A stretch of DNA of 64,000 nucleotides from Physella acuta (lineage: Eukaryota; Mollusca; Gastropoda; Physidae), in NCBI RefSeq assembly GCF_028476545.1, contig NW_026731940.1, positions 367,501 through 431,500 on the forward strand. Direction: 5' to 3'. Shown here piece by piece: positions 14,397-28,910 of the stretch (position 1 is the first letter of the stretch; each line of letters opens with the position of its first letter). The notes under the pieces were generated by a model. It was not told the DNA's origin. It did no database searches and was given only the letters and a program-made list of their open reading frames with translations. Position numbers and translations under genes: made by a program.

Positions 14397-17300
14397 CTAA
14401 TATATAAAGCTCAGTTCTGTATGTAATGCATTTGTATGTCGTTGGAATTGTATGAATTTAAGTGTTAGAAAATTATCGTGCGCATTTGTCTAAATTTATG
14501 AGCTAAAAAATTACCATTGAAAGTGTTGGGAAATCATTTTCATTTTTCAAATTACAGTAATAATTGTCGGCATGTTCATTAAACACAAGTTTAAAAAAAA
14601 TATCGTCTTTTACAAAAATTCTAATTATGTCTTTATTTAGTCCTATAGTACTTACTTCCCTTTGATAAATTAGGAAAACAAAATTACTTCCCTTTATAAA
14701 ACCATTGCATTAGTCGAAAATAATTTACTTTTTAATTACTTTGTTTTGGTGTTGGGAAAAAAAAAATAATTACATAATTAGCGGGGATTGATCAAGTGCA
14801 AATGTTGTAGGTATTTTACGGATAAGCTTGGAGTATTAAAATTGTTCATCAAATTGAAACAGGCGCGTTCGTTTAAGTGAGTGCAAAAGACTATGAATAA
14901 GTTGGGGTACTATAGTCGTTCATTAAGCTAAAACAGGTGATTCCGCCCCGGGCGTTTATGTTCGCGTTAGTGTTTTCTTTGTGTTTAGGTGGGTTTGCGT
15001 TAGTGGTTGCGTTTTGATTTGGTTCGTTTTTGTTCTTTCTTTTTTCGTTTTTGTTTGTGTTTTTTTTTTGGGTTTGTATTTGTGTTTTTGGTTGGTTTTG
15101 CGTTTGAATTTGGTTTGTTTTCGTTTGCTTTTTCGTTGTTTTTTTTTTTTTTTTTTTGTTGGTATTGGTGTTTGTGGTTGGGTTTGTTGTTAGGTTTTTG
15201 TTTTCGTTTGCTTCTTTGTTTGTTTTTTCTTTGTGTTTGTATTGGTGTTTGTGGTTGTGGTTGGGTTTGTTGTTAGGTTTTTGTTTTCGTTTGTATTTGT
15301 AATTGTGTTAGCGTTATGTTTGCGTTTTGTTGTTTTGGTTTTGGTTGGTTGTGGTTTGGGTGGGCAATGCCGGGTTTATGATGATTACTAAACACACAGG
15401 TAATGGTCTTTAACAGAAAGGTTTTTCACAGAAGCCAGAGCAGGGCCTGGCCGGGACGGCTAGTATATATATATATATAATGGGTAAATTAATGATTGAT
15501 ACACTTACTGAAGTCACATAAATACTTTGGTAAGTATTTCTAGATTGATAAAATTACAAGATAATTTCTCACCTTTTGTGCATTTCGTGCTTACACCTTT
15601 GTCAACACAATTTCTTCCTTGATTGCAGTCGTAGAACAAACCATCAGCACGATTTGCACAGTCCCCTTCAATGGACCCAATAACTTTTGGATTGGGGTTG
15701 GCAACACAGCGCACATCCATAGGGTTAAGACAGACCAAGCAGTTTGGATTCTGCATGGAGCAAGAAAGCCACTTTAAGTTAACAATTCAGCCCCAAGATA
15801 GTTTAACTATTGAAAATACAAAGTGGAGACTGTATACCAAAAATACAGCCATTACCACTAGTAATATATTTAGAAAATTCTAAAGCTGTTAGCTAAAAAC
15901 AAAAATATTGCGAGCATACTTCAAAGTTGTTTTAAATTTCCAAAATACTGACATGACAAGTTAAAAAATAATCTTAGCATGCTAACAGAAATAATGTCGA
16001 AGTATTTAAAATTAAAGTGTTATGATCTGTGGGGCAAAAATAATTTTTCTGTACTCTCAACTTTGGTGTAATAAGGGAATGTGATCTGCACTATGCTTAA
16101 TTGCTTTTACTTTCTGCATATATTGTACACACCGGGCAGATTGCCATGCACAAAATATAAAAATCTTGGATTATCAGGTAAGTAAAAATAGGTGAGAATG
16201 AAATCATGTAATTTACCATGAGCATACTGTGATGAGTTTCTTGGTCACCATCTTCCATGTTATTATCATTGTTACAGCTATCAAACCACTGAGTCTGATT
16301 ATCTGTAACTTCTCCTATAATTGGGAATATTCATTCTTCATTAGGCAGGTTATGATTATTTTATTTGTTTACTGAAGTTAGACATCTAAATATTTTGAAA
16401 CAATTGCTATAAAATAATTATTATAAAACAACTAAACAGTAGACACAAAATTAACAGTCATAACTTGATTAAGAGCAAGATTTTAAATCTTCCTTGCTGT
16501 CTCAAGAAATTACATTAGAGATGAAGTGGCTTACATGAAAAAAGCCATTTTATACCTAGTGGTAAAAAGATTAAATTAAGAAGAGTTTATCTGTTTCTTT
16601 CAACGTGGCATATGGGAGGATTGTGTGGTCAGCACTATGACCAACCAACCTTACTTTCCCTAGCTAAAATTAGATACCAATCATATTCCAAAATATCAAT
16701 ATTTCACACTTACTTAAAACACAAACAGGAGTAGCTTTGGAAGTTGAAAGAACAGCCACTGCATCCCCCTCTTTGGTGATCATAACACTAAGAACCAAAC
16801 CATCTTGTGTGATGGAGGATAGGCTGATGTCAGGGGAGAGTTTAATTCTTCTTAAGGTGTTGTCTGGGCAATCGTAGTTGGCCACCTCGATTTTACCCTT
16901 GTCATTGTCAGACAAGACACTTTGGAAATAGATGTTTCCACGAGCTCCTTTACGAGCCACCACCCTACCAGCAATCCAGACAGGACCTGAAAGTATTTTT
17001 TTTTTGTCATAGACACATTTTGAAATAACACATTGAACAGGAAATTGTGTAAATATATTAAGAATAAAAATTATGAAATTGAGCTGAAATGGAGTGTATC
17101 AATTAAACCCAAATCTTATAAAAGCTATTCCAGTATCTAATTAAAGTAATTTTATTATCAGTTTTTCCATTCAGCAAAATTATAAGTCATTAACATTAAC
17201 GTAAAAAAAAAAGCTTAGTTTGAAAATTGTTATAGTGCATCTGGTATATTTAAAAAGTTGTAAGGCTACATTAAAATATATTTTTTTAGCATTCTTAATT

Positions 17301-20300
17301 ATGAGTTTATTGACTCTACTGTACTCAGAAAGGAAATAAACTTAATTCAAACTTTAAATTATTTGTTTTTAATTTTCAATATTTTGGAGTATGCCTTTTT
17401 ACATTTCTATTGTGATCATCTAAAATAGTTAGATTTGTTTATCTATTTCTCTATTTTCTAGTAACATTCCTTTACATACCTATCTTTCTATCAGCTAAAA
17501 TGTTTTTGATGGTATTCAACTTGTGGTCTGTGTCAATGGAAATAAGAGTTCCATCTTCCTTGTTACAGGCCTTTAATGCAAGTCTCCATTCATTAGTCTC
17601 ACTTGGGACTTTGACACAGAGTCCATTTATATTTTCATAGGATCTTGAACATATCTTTGGATCTCCTTCAAACGAAGTTTAACAATGTAACATTTTTTAT
17701 ACTTAAAAAAAGCAAGAACTTAGAATACATAGACATATTTAAGTAAAGAACTCCAAAACATATGTGAAATATAAATTTAAAATGGATACAAGAATTCTAA
17801 ATAGGTCTAAAAATTAATTTTAAAATAAACCAACAAAAAGTAGTTAAAATGGATGTGAAAGTTAGATTTGATAAGAGAATTACTTAATTTACATTCTATA
17901 ACCTAAATGTAAATCGGGATTGAATAAAAAATTATTTTTTTAATTTATAATATGCTTTAATCAATGTTTTGAAATGAACATAGCAAAGACATATATTATT
18001 TTCAAATGTTGATCTTACTTTTACAAGTGACACCATCTGTGTCCATTGTGTATCCCTTAGCACATTCAACAGAAGGGGGAATGTTGGAATTACACAGGGC
18101 ATTCTGGTCTAAGTTAAATGGTCTATAAATAACCTTGCTGCTGCCAATTTCGTCAGTGTAGCACACAGCTGTCTCTTTACATTCAGGCATAAGCACAGAG
18201 CTTTCAGGCTAAAGGGAAATAACACATTTTTAGTTTTGATTGTAAATCCGTATTGTCTGGTCAGCCTTATGACCAGCCAACCTTTTGGTTAATGCATTGT
18301 TTAGTTGATCCAACCACTTATTACTTATTAACCTGTATCTGGAAGAGCTATGCCTTTTTTCTTGATCAGCATATTGCTCATTTTCAAAGGATCTTTAATT
18401 TTTTTAAATAAATAAAAATGTTTAAAATGTAAATAAATATTTTTTAAAATTCTTGATGTTTTATCTCCCTTTATATCTTATATGAGCTTAACTGGCTTGA
18501 GCAATGCTCACAAGTCAGGCAGATCTTTTGCCAGCTATCTGGGTTTTCTCTAAGTATTTTTAGTTCCACCTCATGCAAGGTACCATCTGCTTTGAATGTG
18601 ATGGGTGGTTTAATCATGGGTTGACCCCTGGTATCATGTCACAGTACAGGACTTGTCTTTCTAAATTTACTGATTTATTACAATTTAATTCAGTTTTATA
18701 TGTAATACTTTTTTTTAAAGTAGATTATCCTAGAACTGCTAGTATAGGTAATGTAGATTGATGAAATTATTATTTCTAATAACTAAAATATTTTTTTTTT
18801 CAAAAAAAGAAAAACAATTTCTTTAAAGTAGCTCACTAAAAACTTTTTTCTTTGTTTTAAAATGAGAAATTTTTCTCCTTTTAAAATTAATTAAATATTT
18901 TTATTTGGGAAATTTAACAGGAGAGAATTTGGAAGTAAAATGATATTTGGGGAGTTAAACAGGAGATATATGGAAATTTTTAACAGAAGATATTTGCCAA
19001 GTTTAACAGAAGATATTTGCCAAGTTTAACAGTGTAGATATTTGGGAAAGTTAATGAACAGTTTAAGAAGCTTAACAGAATATATTTGGGAAGTTCAACA
19101 GAAGATATTTGAGACTTACAAGCAGGTGCCAGTTAACGGTGCCATTTTTCATTGGAACATTGCATCCACAGTCTTTGGGGTCTACACAATCTTCTCCCTG
19201 TTTCATTTTGCCAGCTGGACAAGCACAGCCTTCCTCACGGGCCTCCATGCAGTTTGTCTGTGAGACGACAGATCTTCCACATGTTGGCTCACATGACACA
19301 TCAGTCCTAAAGATTTTTCCATTTCCACATACGCGTGCTAAAAATGTATTCAAAAATATTATTTGTTATTAAATATTTAGACTAATCCTCTTTTATTCTT
19401 TTTGGAGCATTGGTCCTCTACCCTAATCTTACACTATTTATTTGCTTGTAGTCTTCCTAGACATAGGCATACCTGCTAAATAATTCTTAATTTTAAAACT
19501 TTAAAAAGAATTTATAAAAAAATACTTTTAAAATGTACTGTTTTGATTACATCTAGAAAAAAGCGCACGAACCCAACCTACAATTTTAGCTAAACCTATG
19601 AAATATAAAACTACACAACATGATTATTAAAATACCAACAACTCACGACAGAATGTAGGTGTTCTCCAGTTTAAAATAATGTTTTTACTTAAACACTCCT
19701 GAGCAAAGGCCTTGACCATGTTACATACAGCCTCTTGGGAGTCAGTTTGGCGGCATGCATCATACAAACAGTCCTCATAATACGGTTTAGGCTCCATCTC
19801 AGTCTTAATAAATTTTATATTTAAAAAAAATTTGGTTCATTTTTCTTTAGTTAAAGTGAAAAAAGATATTTTACTTGGACAATTATAAATGTTTGTACCT
19901 TGTCAAAACATTCTTGGATTGAACTGCTTTTGTCCTTAAAGACACCACAGAGGTTAGGTTTTGCAAGCTCAGCACGTTTAGCGTCAGTACAGCCATCATT
20001 AGGAGTAGTTTTAAGGATCTGACATCTGCCGTAAGAAATGAAAGATTTTTAAAAATTACACTGAACAGGCAAAAGAAAAAAAATATATTCTAATTAGTAG
20101 GTTATAGTAAAACAAAATCATTCAATTTTCTATTTTTGAATCACAAAATGCAACCAGTATTAGCATTTTATTTGTAACCTTAGCTTCCTATAAAATATTT
20201 TAGTTGTAAGAAATTTATTATAATATCTCTATTTTTATTTAAATTATTTCTTATAAGTAAATTTACTTTCTCAAATCATAAACTTTAGGATCTGTTTACT

Positions 20301-23300
20301 GAGTAATCTAGAACTAGATTCAAAATATTCACCAAAATTAGTCTTAATAATGACTCTATAAATAGGTCTCTTTTTGATAAAATCTGTAATGGTTAAAGCA
20401 ATGTAGGATATTGATCAAGTAATCAACTATGCATAAAGCTCCTATATGAAAAATATAAAATCTCAAAATCTCATACATTCAGTAATAATGTTATTGTAGT
20501 GAGCAGGTGTCTAAAGAAGTTTGACTTACTGATCAGCATTGTCATCTTCATCAGCAACTCTCCATTCATTGGCTAGAATTCCCATGATTTGATTATTATA
20601 GTTAACAGAGATAGCTGTTCCATTTTTGAGTTTAAATAGTTTTGACCCACAGTCGCCGCATAGACCACACATTTTTTGTCTGTATTGTTCTATTTACAAA
20701 ACAATTTTTTTTCAATTCATATATGTAAAGATAAAGAACGAAATATTATAGTATTATGCAGGCATAAGTCTATGACATAATCAAACTAAAAATAATAGAG
20801 ATGCCTCGGAGAAAGTATGCTTTAATCCATCCAAACAAATATTTGTAGCAATGAACTGTAGACTACCTGGAGCCATGACTTTGAGTTTGTTATCACTGAG
20901 GACAACTTGCAGACCAATGGCATGGATGAGAACTTCAAAGTAACCCTGTCTCACAACTGCAGAGAAGACACCCTGCCTCGTGAAATCTGTCTGGCTAATT
21001 GTTTTTCCGTTCAACTGCAGGATTTTTAAAAAAAGTTTTTTTTTCATGAGTTATTGGTTTTTAAACCAGTCATAAATTTAATAATGTGAATATATTACCC
21101 AAGCTCTTTTTTTCTTTTAATTGGTTCAAAGACTTCTGTACATTTATTGATTAACATAATAAATAACCCTCTATCTCTCTTGTGTTTTCAGGGTTTCTTT
21201 AATTTCAGACACTTTTTCTCTTGGAGGGGGCACATAAAACTTCTAGGGGTGTACACTTAAATTTTCTGGAGTTTTGGGGGGGGGGGGGGAGGCTTGATGA
21301 ACTACATAATTTTTATTTTCTTTCTTCTTCTTCTTCGTTCTTAATTTTTAGTGTTGGAAGGGATCGAGCCTTATCTGCCAGAGGGTTTGATTAATTGAAT
21401 TCAAAACATTTCAACCTAATTTTAGCAACTATATTGCCAACCAAGCAATAAGAATCATTTCATTACCTGTTTATTTTTAACTATACTTAAGACAGTCAAA
21501 CTAATATAGACACATAAAAGCTAGCTTTTGGATATTTTAAAAGAAAAAAAAATCTTACTTGTAAACCACACAAGGCTAAGTAGCATTTTAAAAATCCTAA
21601 ATTCATTAATACAAAAACAATATTATTGTAACTAGCATTTGTTTATAATTAACTTAGCTAAACAAAACAACACTTACTATATAGGATTTAGCACCAACAT
21701 ACACTATGAAATCCAAGTTCTCTTTCAGCTGAACTCCATTTATTCCTGTCACTGGAAGTTTTTGAACTTTGATATGGACCTTGTTAACACAAGATGCACC
21801 ACCACCTCCACAGATTTTATTTTTTGTCAGAACCTGGTATGAGACCGCTGACCCATCTTTATCAAAAGGACAGGTGCCAGTAAATTGGGTGCTAAGAACA
21901 TTTTTGTAAATAAAAAAAAAAAGTTGAGAAAAAAAATACATTAATTTTTTAAAATAAACTAATAAATATAAATAAAAATTTTAAATAACAAAATATAGTT
22001 TTGGATATAACTAACTATTCAATTTTTGTAAGACAAATGAAAAAAGGAAAGTTTTGATAACTAAAAAATATAGTTTTGCAAACTTTATGATTTTTGTTTT
22101 GGTCTACTACATTCTGGCTAGAATTGTAACAGGTTACACATGTTCTGGTTCTTGTTATATTAATTTTTTTGTCAGAATGGTTAGTGGCTGATCTAAAATA
22201 AAGCTTGATGGGATCTTTGGCTATGAAGATTGAGTTGCCACATAATGGACGCAAGAAAGTTGTTGTTGTTAGGTAGGGAGGCAACTCTCCGTGTTGATGC
22301 CCATGTCACTCATCGCTGTAAAGCCACCAGTCAGCCAGTGGTTTATTTTTAAAACTACAAAAATTAGGAACACTTTGGATTTTTTTAACAAAATTTTTTA
22401 TTGCTTAATAGTACAGAAAACAGTAATAATCTAGAGAAGGGTAATTTCATTATTAGTAGTAATGAAATAAAATGCCTTTCAGCAAAGTAAATCATAAATT
22501 AAAAGTAATAGAAAATATTAATTTTAATGAATAACAAACATAATAATATATAAATCAGGCAATTCTTTTACAGATAAATAAATACTTAAATTGCTTGTGC
22601 TGTATGTTCTAGGTATATTTAAGCAAATGTAAAAAAGAGTACTAGTTTACAGTTGCAATGTTACATACGTGCAGAGAGCCATGTTGTCGAACTTAGCCCC
22701 AGTGTAGGTTGTGTAGTGAGGGTCACCAACAGCCATACACTCGCCACAGTAAGCTGAAAATAAATATAGAATTATAACCGTTTTAGAGGTCAGTTCTATT
22801 AGGTGGTAAAGCCTAATCATATTTAAAAGTTTTCAGCTGGGTAGTACAACTATTTTTTAAAAGCTAAAAATTTTCTAAAAGTATTAGGTTAAAATAGTAG
22901 AGAATAAAAGGGAAAAAAGAAATTTCTTATCCTTGTAAATGATTACAAATTTTTTGCTAAAGTAATTCATTTCAGCTTATCAGTTGTTAAAAAAAATATC
23001 TATTTTGATTTTTTTTAACCTTTTAAGAAAGACATCACTTCTTTGCCAACCCTATGAATGAAATCATAAGGTGTAAAATATACAATGTGCAGTACCTCTG
23101 AGAATCAATGAAGTTGACTCCTTTGGGCTAAAATAGTTTTTAAATTCCGGGAACTCTAAACATGTGTGTTAATAATTCATCTGAACTATTTAACATTTAA
23201 TGAAACAATAGTGAATAGATTAGGCCCATTTGTAATAATTAGTAATTATGCCTAGTGAACTTTTAATCTAGTTTCTTCTGAACCAGAAGGCACTAATAGA

Positions 23301-24799
23301 TAGGTGTAATTAAAATTATTGAATATTATTATCTCCCAAATTAAAAGACAACTTGCCTGTACATGTTTGCGATTTTTCATTAAACTGTGAGCCAAGAGGA
23401 CATTTACAAATGTAATGATTAGGTGCAGGGATGCACATTTTACCTCCATCGCAAGGTGTAGACCCTGATTTGGCAAGTTCTGTACACTGGTTTTTAGCTG
23501 AATTTGAGAAAAGGTAAGCTATTAATATAAGGGTGTTCATGTCAGACATACTATTTTAAAAAATACAAATAGATTATCTATTTGATAATCGAACAGTATC
23601 AGAAATTTTTTTTATGAATCATCTTTTTTCTCTAACAATTTTAAATGGCAGATTTTTAAAAACATAGATAGTCCTATAAACCTGCTGCACAAAATTAATA
23701 AGAAGTAGCACAATTAAAAAAAATACTTAAAATAATTTTGAATTTTAAAAAAATAGGATAAACCAAATTAAAACTTACTTTGTGGGCACAAGATGCGAAT
23801 GCGGAAGGTTTTACAGTTAAGTTCTTGTCCACTGAGGCAGGAGAATAAGTCTGGCTTGCATGTTATGGTGGTGCCCTGTTGGTCAAAGTTGGTTACCCAT
23901 CGGCCTTCATTTGATAAAGCACTGCATTCTATAACCAATGGACTTGCACAGAGCTGGTCCTATTTAGATTTAAAAACAAAATTCTGTACCATGTTAAATG
24001 CTCTAAAATAATAAAACAAAATAAAAACTTAGATCTAGAAATAGAATAGAATTGCACAAACACCAACTGAATGGTTCTTGAGAGGCTGATGCCTATCAAT
24101 CCTTTACACCTATAATACATTATCCTAATTATTTAAACTATCCTTCCAGCCTCGTACATGACATTATTTATAGATACCCTAAGGCCAATTTATTTTCAGT
24201 TGTGGAAATCGCTGTTGTGGTAGTCAATTAAATCAATTCAATGTGATATAAGTATTTGAAAACAGTAATATAAGTTCAGAACAGGATGAAGAAATATAAG
24301 CAGTCTACCTGTTGCCCATCTCTCATGAGTTGCTTCTTGAGCTCAGTCACAGACTGAACAGTGGTGGCTGGGAAGTATGGAGTGTAACCAGCAGGTATTG
24401 AGTTAGCTGCAAGTATACAAGTATACAAGGTAATGGTTTAAAACCAGTAGGGAAGTATGGAGTGTAACCAGCAGGTACTGAGTTAGCTGCAAGTATACAA
24501 GTATACAAGGTAATGGTTTAAAACCAGTAGGGAAGTATGGAGTGTAACCAGCAGGTACTGAGTTAGCTGCAAGTATACAAGTATACAAGGTAATGGTTTA
24601 AAACCAGTAGGGAAATATGGAGTGTAACCAGCAGGTACTGAGTTAGCTGCAAGTATACAAGTATACAAGGTAATGGTTTAAAACCAGTAGGGAAATATGG
24701 AGTGTAACCAGCAGGTACTGAGTTAGCTGCAAGTATACAAGTATACCAGGTAATGGTTTAAAACAAGTAGGGAAGTATGTTTATTTTCATCTTATATAC

Positions 24800-24877
<78 letters not shown>

Positions 24878-27800
24878 TAACATAAACATACATATATATA
24901 TATAGGCCCTATATATATATATTAATATTAACTCAGTCATAACAATATAAACTCACTGATTGGTCCACATAGAGCTGCAGCTTTAAATACACAGCTCTGT
25001 TCTTGCAGTTTGCCGTTGGCCTTGTTAAGTATAACACAGGTTTGTTCTTGGATTTTTAGTGATTTCAACATGGAAAAATGCAGGATAGACTCACTCTTTC
25101 TCTCCACTTTTCCGAGTGAGCTACTTAAAGCCATGCCATTTCCCCATTTAAAATCCCCCGATAGTTTATCATAGGTCATGTAGACGAATGCGTTCGATCT
25201 AAAGAAGAGTGAAATCACTTTTAAATATAATTTAGTTCATTTTATCTATTAATATAATATTTAAATGAGGGTATAAATGTATTAGTATTATAATTGACTT
25301 GTTACTTGTGAATGTATTTGCCTTTATTACTTAAAAACAAAAAAGGATAGGATTGTGTGGCCTGATAAAAGAGTTCATGACAGCTTAAGCAAAAGATTCA
25401 GGACTGAACAGTAGGATATCACTAATTCCACTGAGCTCTGATGGATACCAAACTCATGTTAAGGAAACAAAGGCAGCTGGGCATGGGAGGGGGGGGGGCT
25501 ACTACTGGACACACTTTCTTTATATGCCATGGGTGCCAAGGTCACTGAAATAGATAAACTTTACTTCATCTGCCCCATGTGTTTTGGACATAAAAGAGAA
25601 ATGATCATGATGACTTAACACAACACATTTACTTTGATCTGCAAATAGGCCTACATGTATTGACATTTATTAATTTGTTGTAGAATTTAATAAAACATAA
25701 ACTTATTTAGTTAATAAGAAATTACGTCATGAGAGTCAGAGCTTTGTTAAGCTGACCAATGCTGTCCAATACTGCCAGTGTCCTGTTTAAGTATTTACAT
25801 TTTTCAATAGCTTCTTGTTGGCTAGATAGTTCCTTAATGAACTTGAAATCATTTGGATCTGGAGAAAAATTATTTAAAGACTTAATAGAATTTACTAGAT
25901 TTAGAATAATTTAGATGTTTTAATCTGGTGAGCTAGAAAAGTGAGGAATTTAAAAGGAATTATTACTTCAGATAACTTGTTGAGATGTTAGTGTCAGAAT
26001 GCGTTTAAAAAGAATAATTAGTAATTACCTGAAGCATTAAAAGTGGAAAGCTTACCATTTTAAGTATATTTTTTATCTAGATCTATCAAGGCCTATGTTG
26101 TAGGATTTAAGTTTAGGAACATCATTCGTTTATAAAAAGACATGTTAAATAATACAATTTAAGAATAAATTAAAAATGTGTAAAAACAAAACAAAACGAT
26201 TTAATTTACTCACCATAATTGTTTGTTTTGGTATTATCTGAAAGAAATATAATTCAATATATAATATATATATATAGGTTCTTGTTGTTTTTATTTATTT
26301 ATTTTGTTTTCCTAAAAAGAAACCTCAAATAAAAGCACTATATAAAATAACTCATGGTCCAATACGTTTCACCTACCATAATCACAAATAAATCCTTGAC
26401 GTGCTTTACAGTCTGGGTTAGGGAACACGGCGATGTTTGATTCGTCGACCACAGCCTGGAAACATCCGGAGGACTTTTTAAACTGGGTCATGTCAATCTG
26501 GCGAGGCGAGTCCACCTGGAAGGGGATTGTGTCAAGTCGAGCGTTTGGTCCAACGACGTCAAGGTTTCCACCAATCCACATAGCTGAAAACATCGAATAC
26601 AAACCTTACTCTAAGCTAGCACGTACAGTAGTTATTGCTAAGACAGCTCTGGCTATTTTCATACCGTTTGTGACAACATATCTTTGTCAGTCATCATTTT
26701 CGAGGTTGTAGGACAAAGAGACAAAGAAAAGGAACAGACTGTGTGACGAGAGTGACACTTGCCTATCTGAAGCCACTATTTCTGAACAGAGTTTCTTCCA
26801 GGCATCTCCCGAAATTTTTTTACCGCCCCCCCCCCCGAACGAAATGAAATTTATATAATTTATATAGAAAATATATACTTTTAACAGTGTCCGCCCCCCC
26901 CCCCCCGAAGAAAGTTTACCGCCCCCCCCCCCCGGAGAAAAAAGTCTGGAAGAAACACTGTTTCTGAATTGGTCTCCGAAAGACATCAGCATACTCGCAT
27001 GATTTGCAGGGGGGGGGGGGGTAGATTTTCCTTGGGATGGGCCATCATGGGGGGGGGGGGGGGGGGCGGGAGGCGGAGCACAATTAAAATATATTCCAAT
27101 TTTTTTGAATTTGAGGGGAAAAAATCATTTGCTTTCCTATCAAAAAGGGTTTGGTGAATGCGCATATAAAAATGGTGGGGTTAAGAACCATTGAAGTAAA
27201 GATAATTCGGTCGTGTCTAGAGATTTAATATTTACAATGTGATTGCATTCAATTGTCTTTTTTTCGTTTAAAATTACCTACTAATAAAATACTTACGACA
27301 GTTTTCTCTGGCGTTAAAGAGTTTAGCTGAAGAAGGGGAAAGAAATCACAACATTAAAATATTTTAAGCTTTCAATAGTTTATGTCCTTGTTTTATACTT
27401 TTTGCAGAGGTTGAAGAACAAAAGAAAAATAGTTCATTTGTATTTGTTTTACTTTCGTGCATAAAATAGGGCTTGTAAGTCTCTTTGCTTCTCTGACTTA
27501 AAATTTGAAATCTCGTTAGCCAGGGTCAGGTGAATTTTCAAACTATCATTATCAGTTTTTACGATTTTAAATAACTTAACAATAGCGTAAGTAACTTTTA
27601 CTTCTTTTTTTTTACCGATTTAATAAACATATTCACATTTAGTGTTTCTTCCAGACTTTTCTCTCGGGGGGGGGGGGGGGGGGGCACTTGAAATTTTCGG
27701 GGGGGGGGGGGGGGGGCGAACACTGTTAAAAGTATATATTTTCTATATAAATTATATAAATTTCATTTCGTTCAGGGGGGGGGGGGGGTAAAAAAATTTC

Positions 27801-28823
27801 GGGGGGGGGGGGAGGTGCCCCCCTCCCCCCCCCCCTCCCCCGAAGAGATGCCTGGAAGAAACTCTGTTCACAATTGGTTTGAAAAATACTAGCTGGCTAG
27901 TATGATAAGCAGTTGGTGACCTACTTACAAGCCCTATTATTATACTCCTTAATTTAGCAGACACTTGAATAAATTTCAGACTAATAACATTTTATCCAAT
28001 TGGAAGTTTCAGAATATCGGTGGAGTTACTGTTAGTTATGCTGTTTTAAGATACTTTTCTTGTGGAATCTAAACAAGGATGTTGGTGAGCGCCAATTGTT
28101 CATAGAATAGCACTCAATATTGTGTACTTGATGGGACGGTGTATCGAATGGTAGAGAGTTTAGTTGCTAGCCTGAAGGTCTCAGGTTCGGTTCTTGGTTT
28201 GGACTTGTGACTGCAGGACGTCCATCAGTCCATTAACCTCTGACGGGTACCTGACTTGGAGAAAGTAAAGGCGACTGAGCTTATTGCTGACCACACATCC
28301 TTCACAAGCCGAGGTTAAAAAGCATGAACTTTACTTCATCTGTCCAATGGATCGCTAAGTTTTAAGAGGAATCGTTGAACACTCTCTATAATAATACATT
28401 TTCCTTTACAGTCAACCCTTCCTATAATAATATAATCACCTTACAATCGACACTCTCTATAACAATCAAACGTCCTTACATTCAACACTGGATATGATGA
28501 ACGTTTTAGCCGCGCAGTTGCATGTGACTTGGCTTCTGTCGCCTGAGATAACAAACTTGCCATCGCAGGATTTACTGAACGAGTTGTCAAGTGCGCGGAT
28601 GCTGAGTATAACTTCATTCTTAGGCGCGGCACAAGTACTGTTTACGCCGCACTTCAAAATTTTCGAAGTTGCTGAAGATATAGACACAGTTTTTATGTTG
28701 GATTACTTTTTTTTTCTAACGAAGCATGCTACACTTTTTGGGGATTGATAAAGACTAATAAAGATATAGCCTCGGATTTTTTTTTACAAAGTATACTACA
28801 ATTTTTTAAAGTTATTGTTTTTA

Positions 28824-28910
<87 letters not shown>

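Noticed and set aside
14981-15276. Plus-strand frames rich in Phe, Val, Leu, Trp
   Set aside because: T/G-rich low-complexity part of the Helitron-like element.
22015-22284. 89-codon minus frame between exons 29 and 30, considered as a VWD exon
   Set aside because: Exons 29 and 30 already join in phase 2 to give a complete VWD; no matching splice sites or domain.
24403-24668. Two 61-codon minus-strand frames with identical protein
   Set aside because: Read across the 80-bp acceptor minisatellite.
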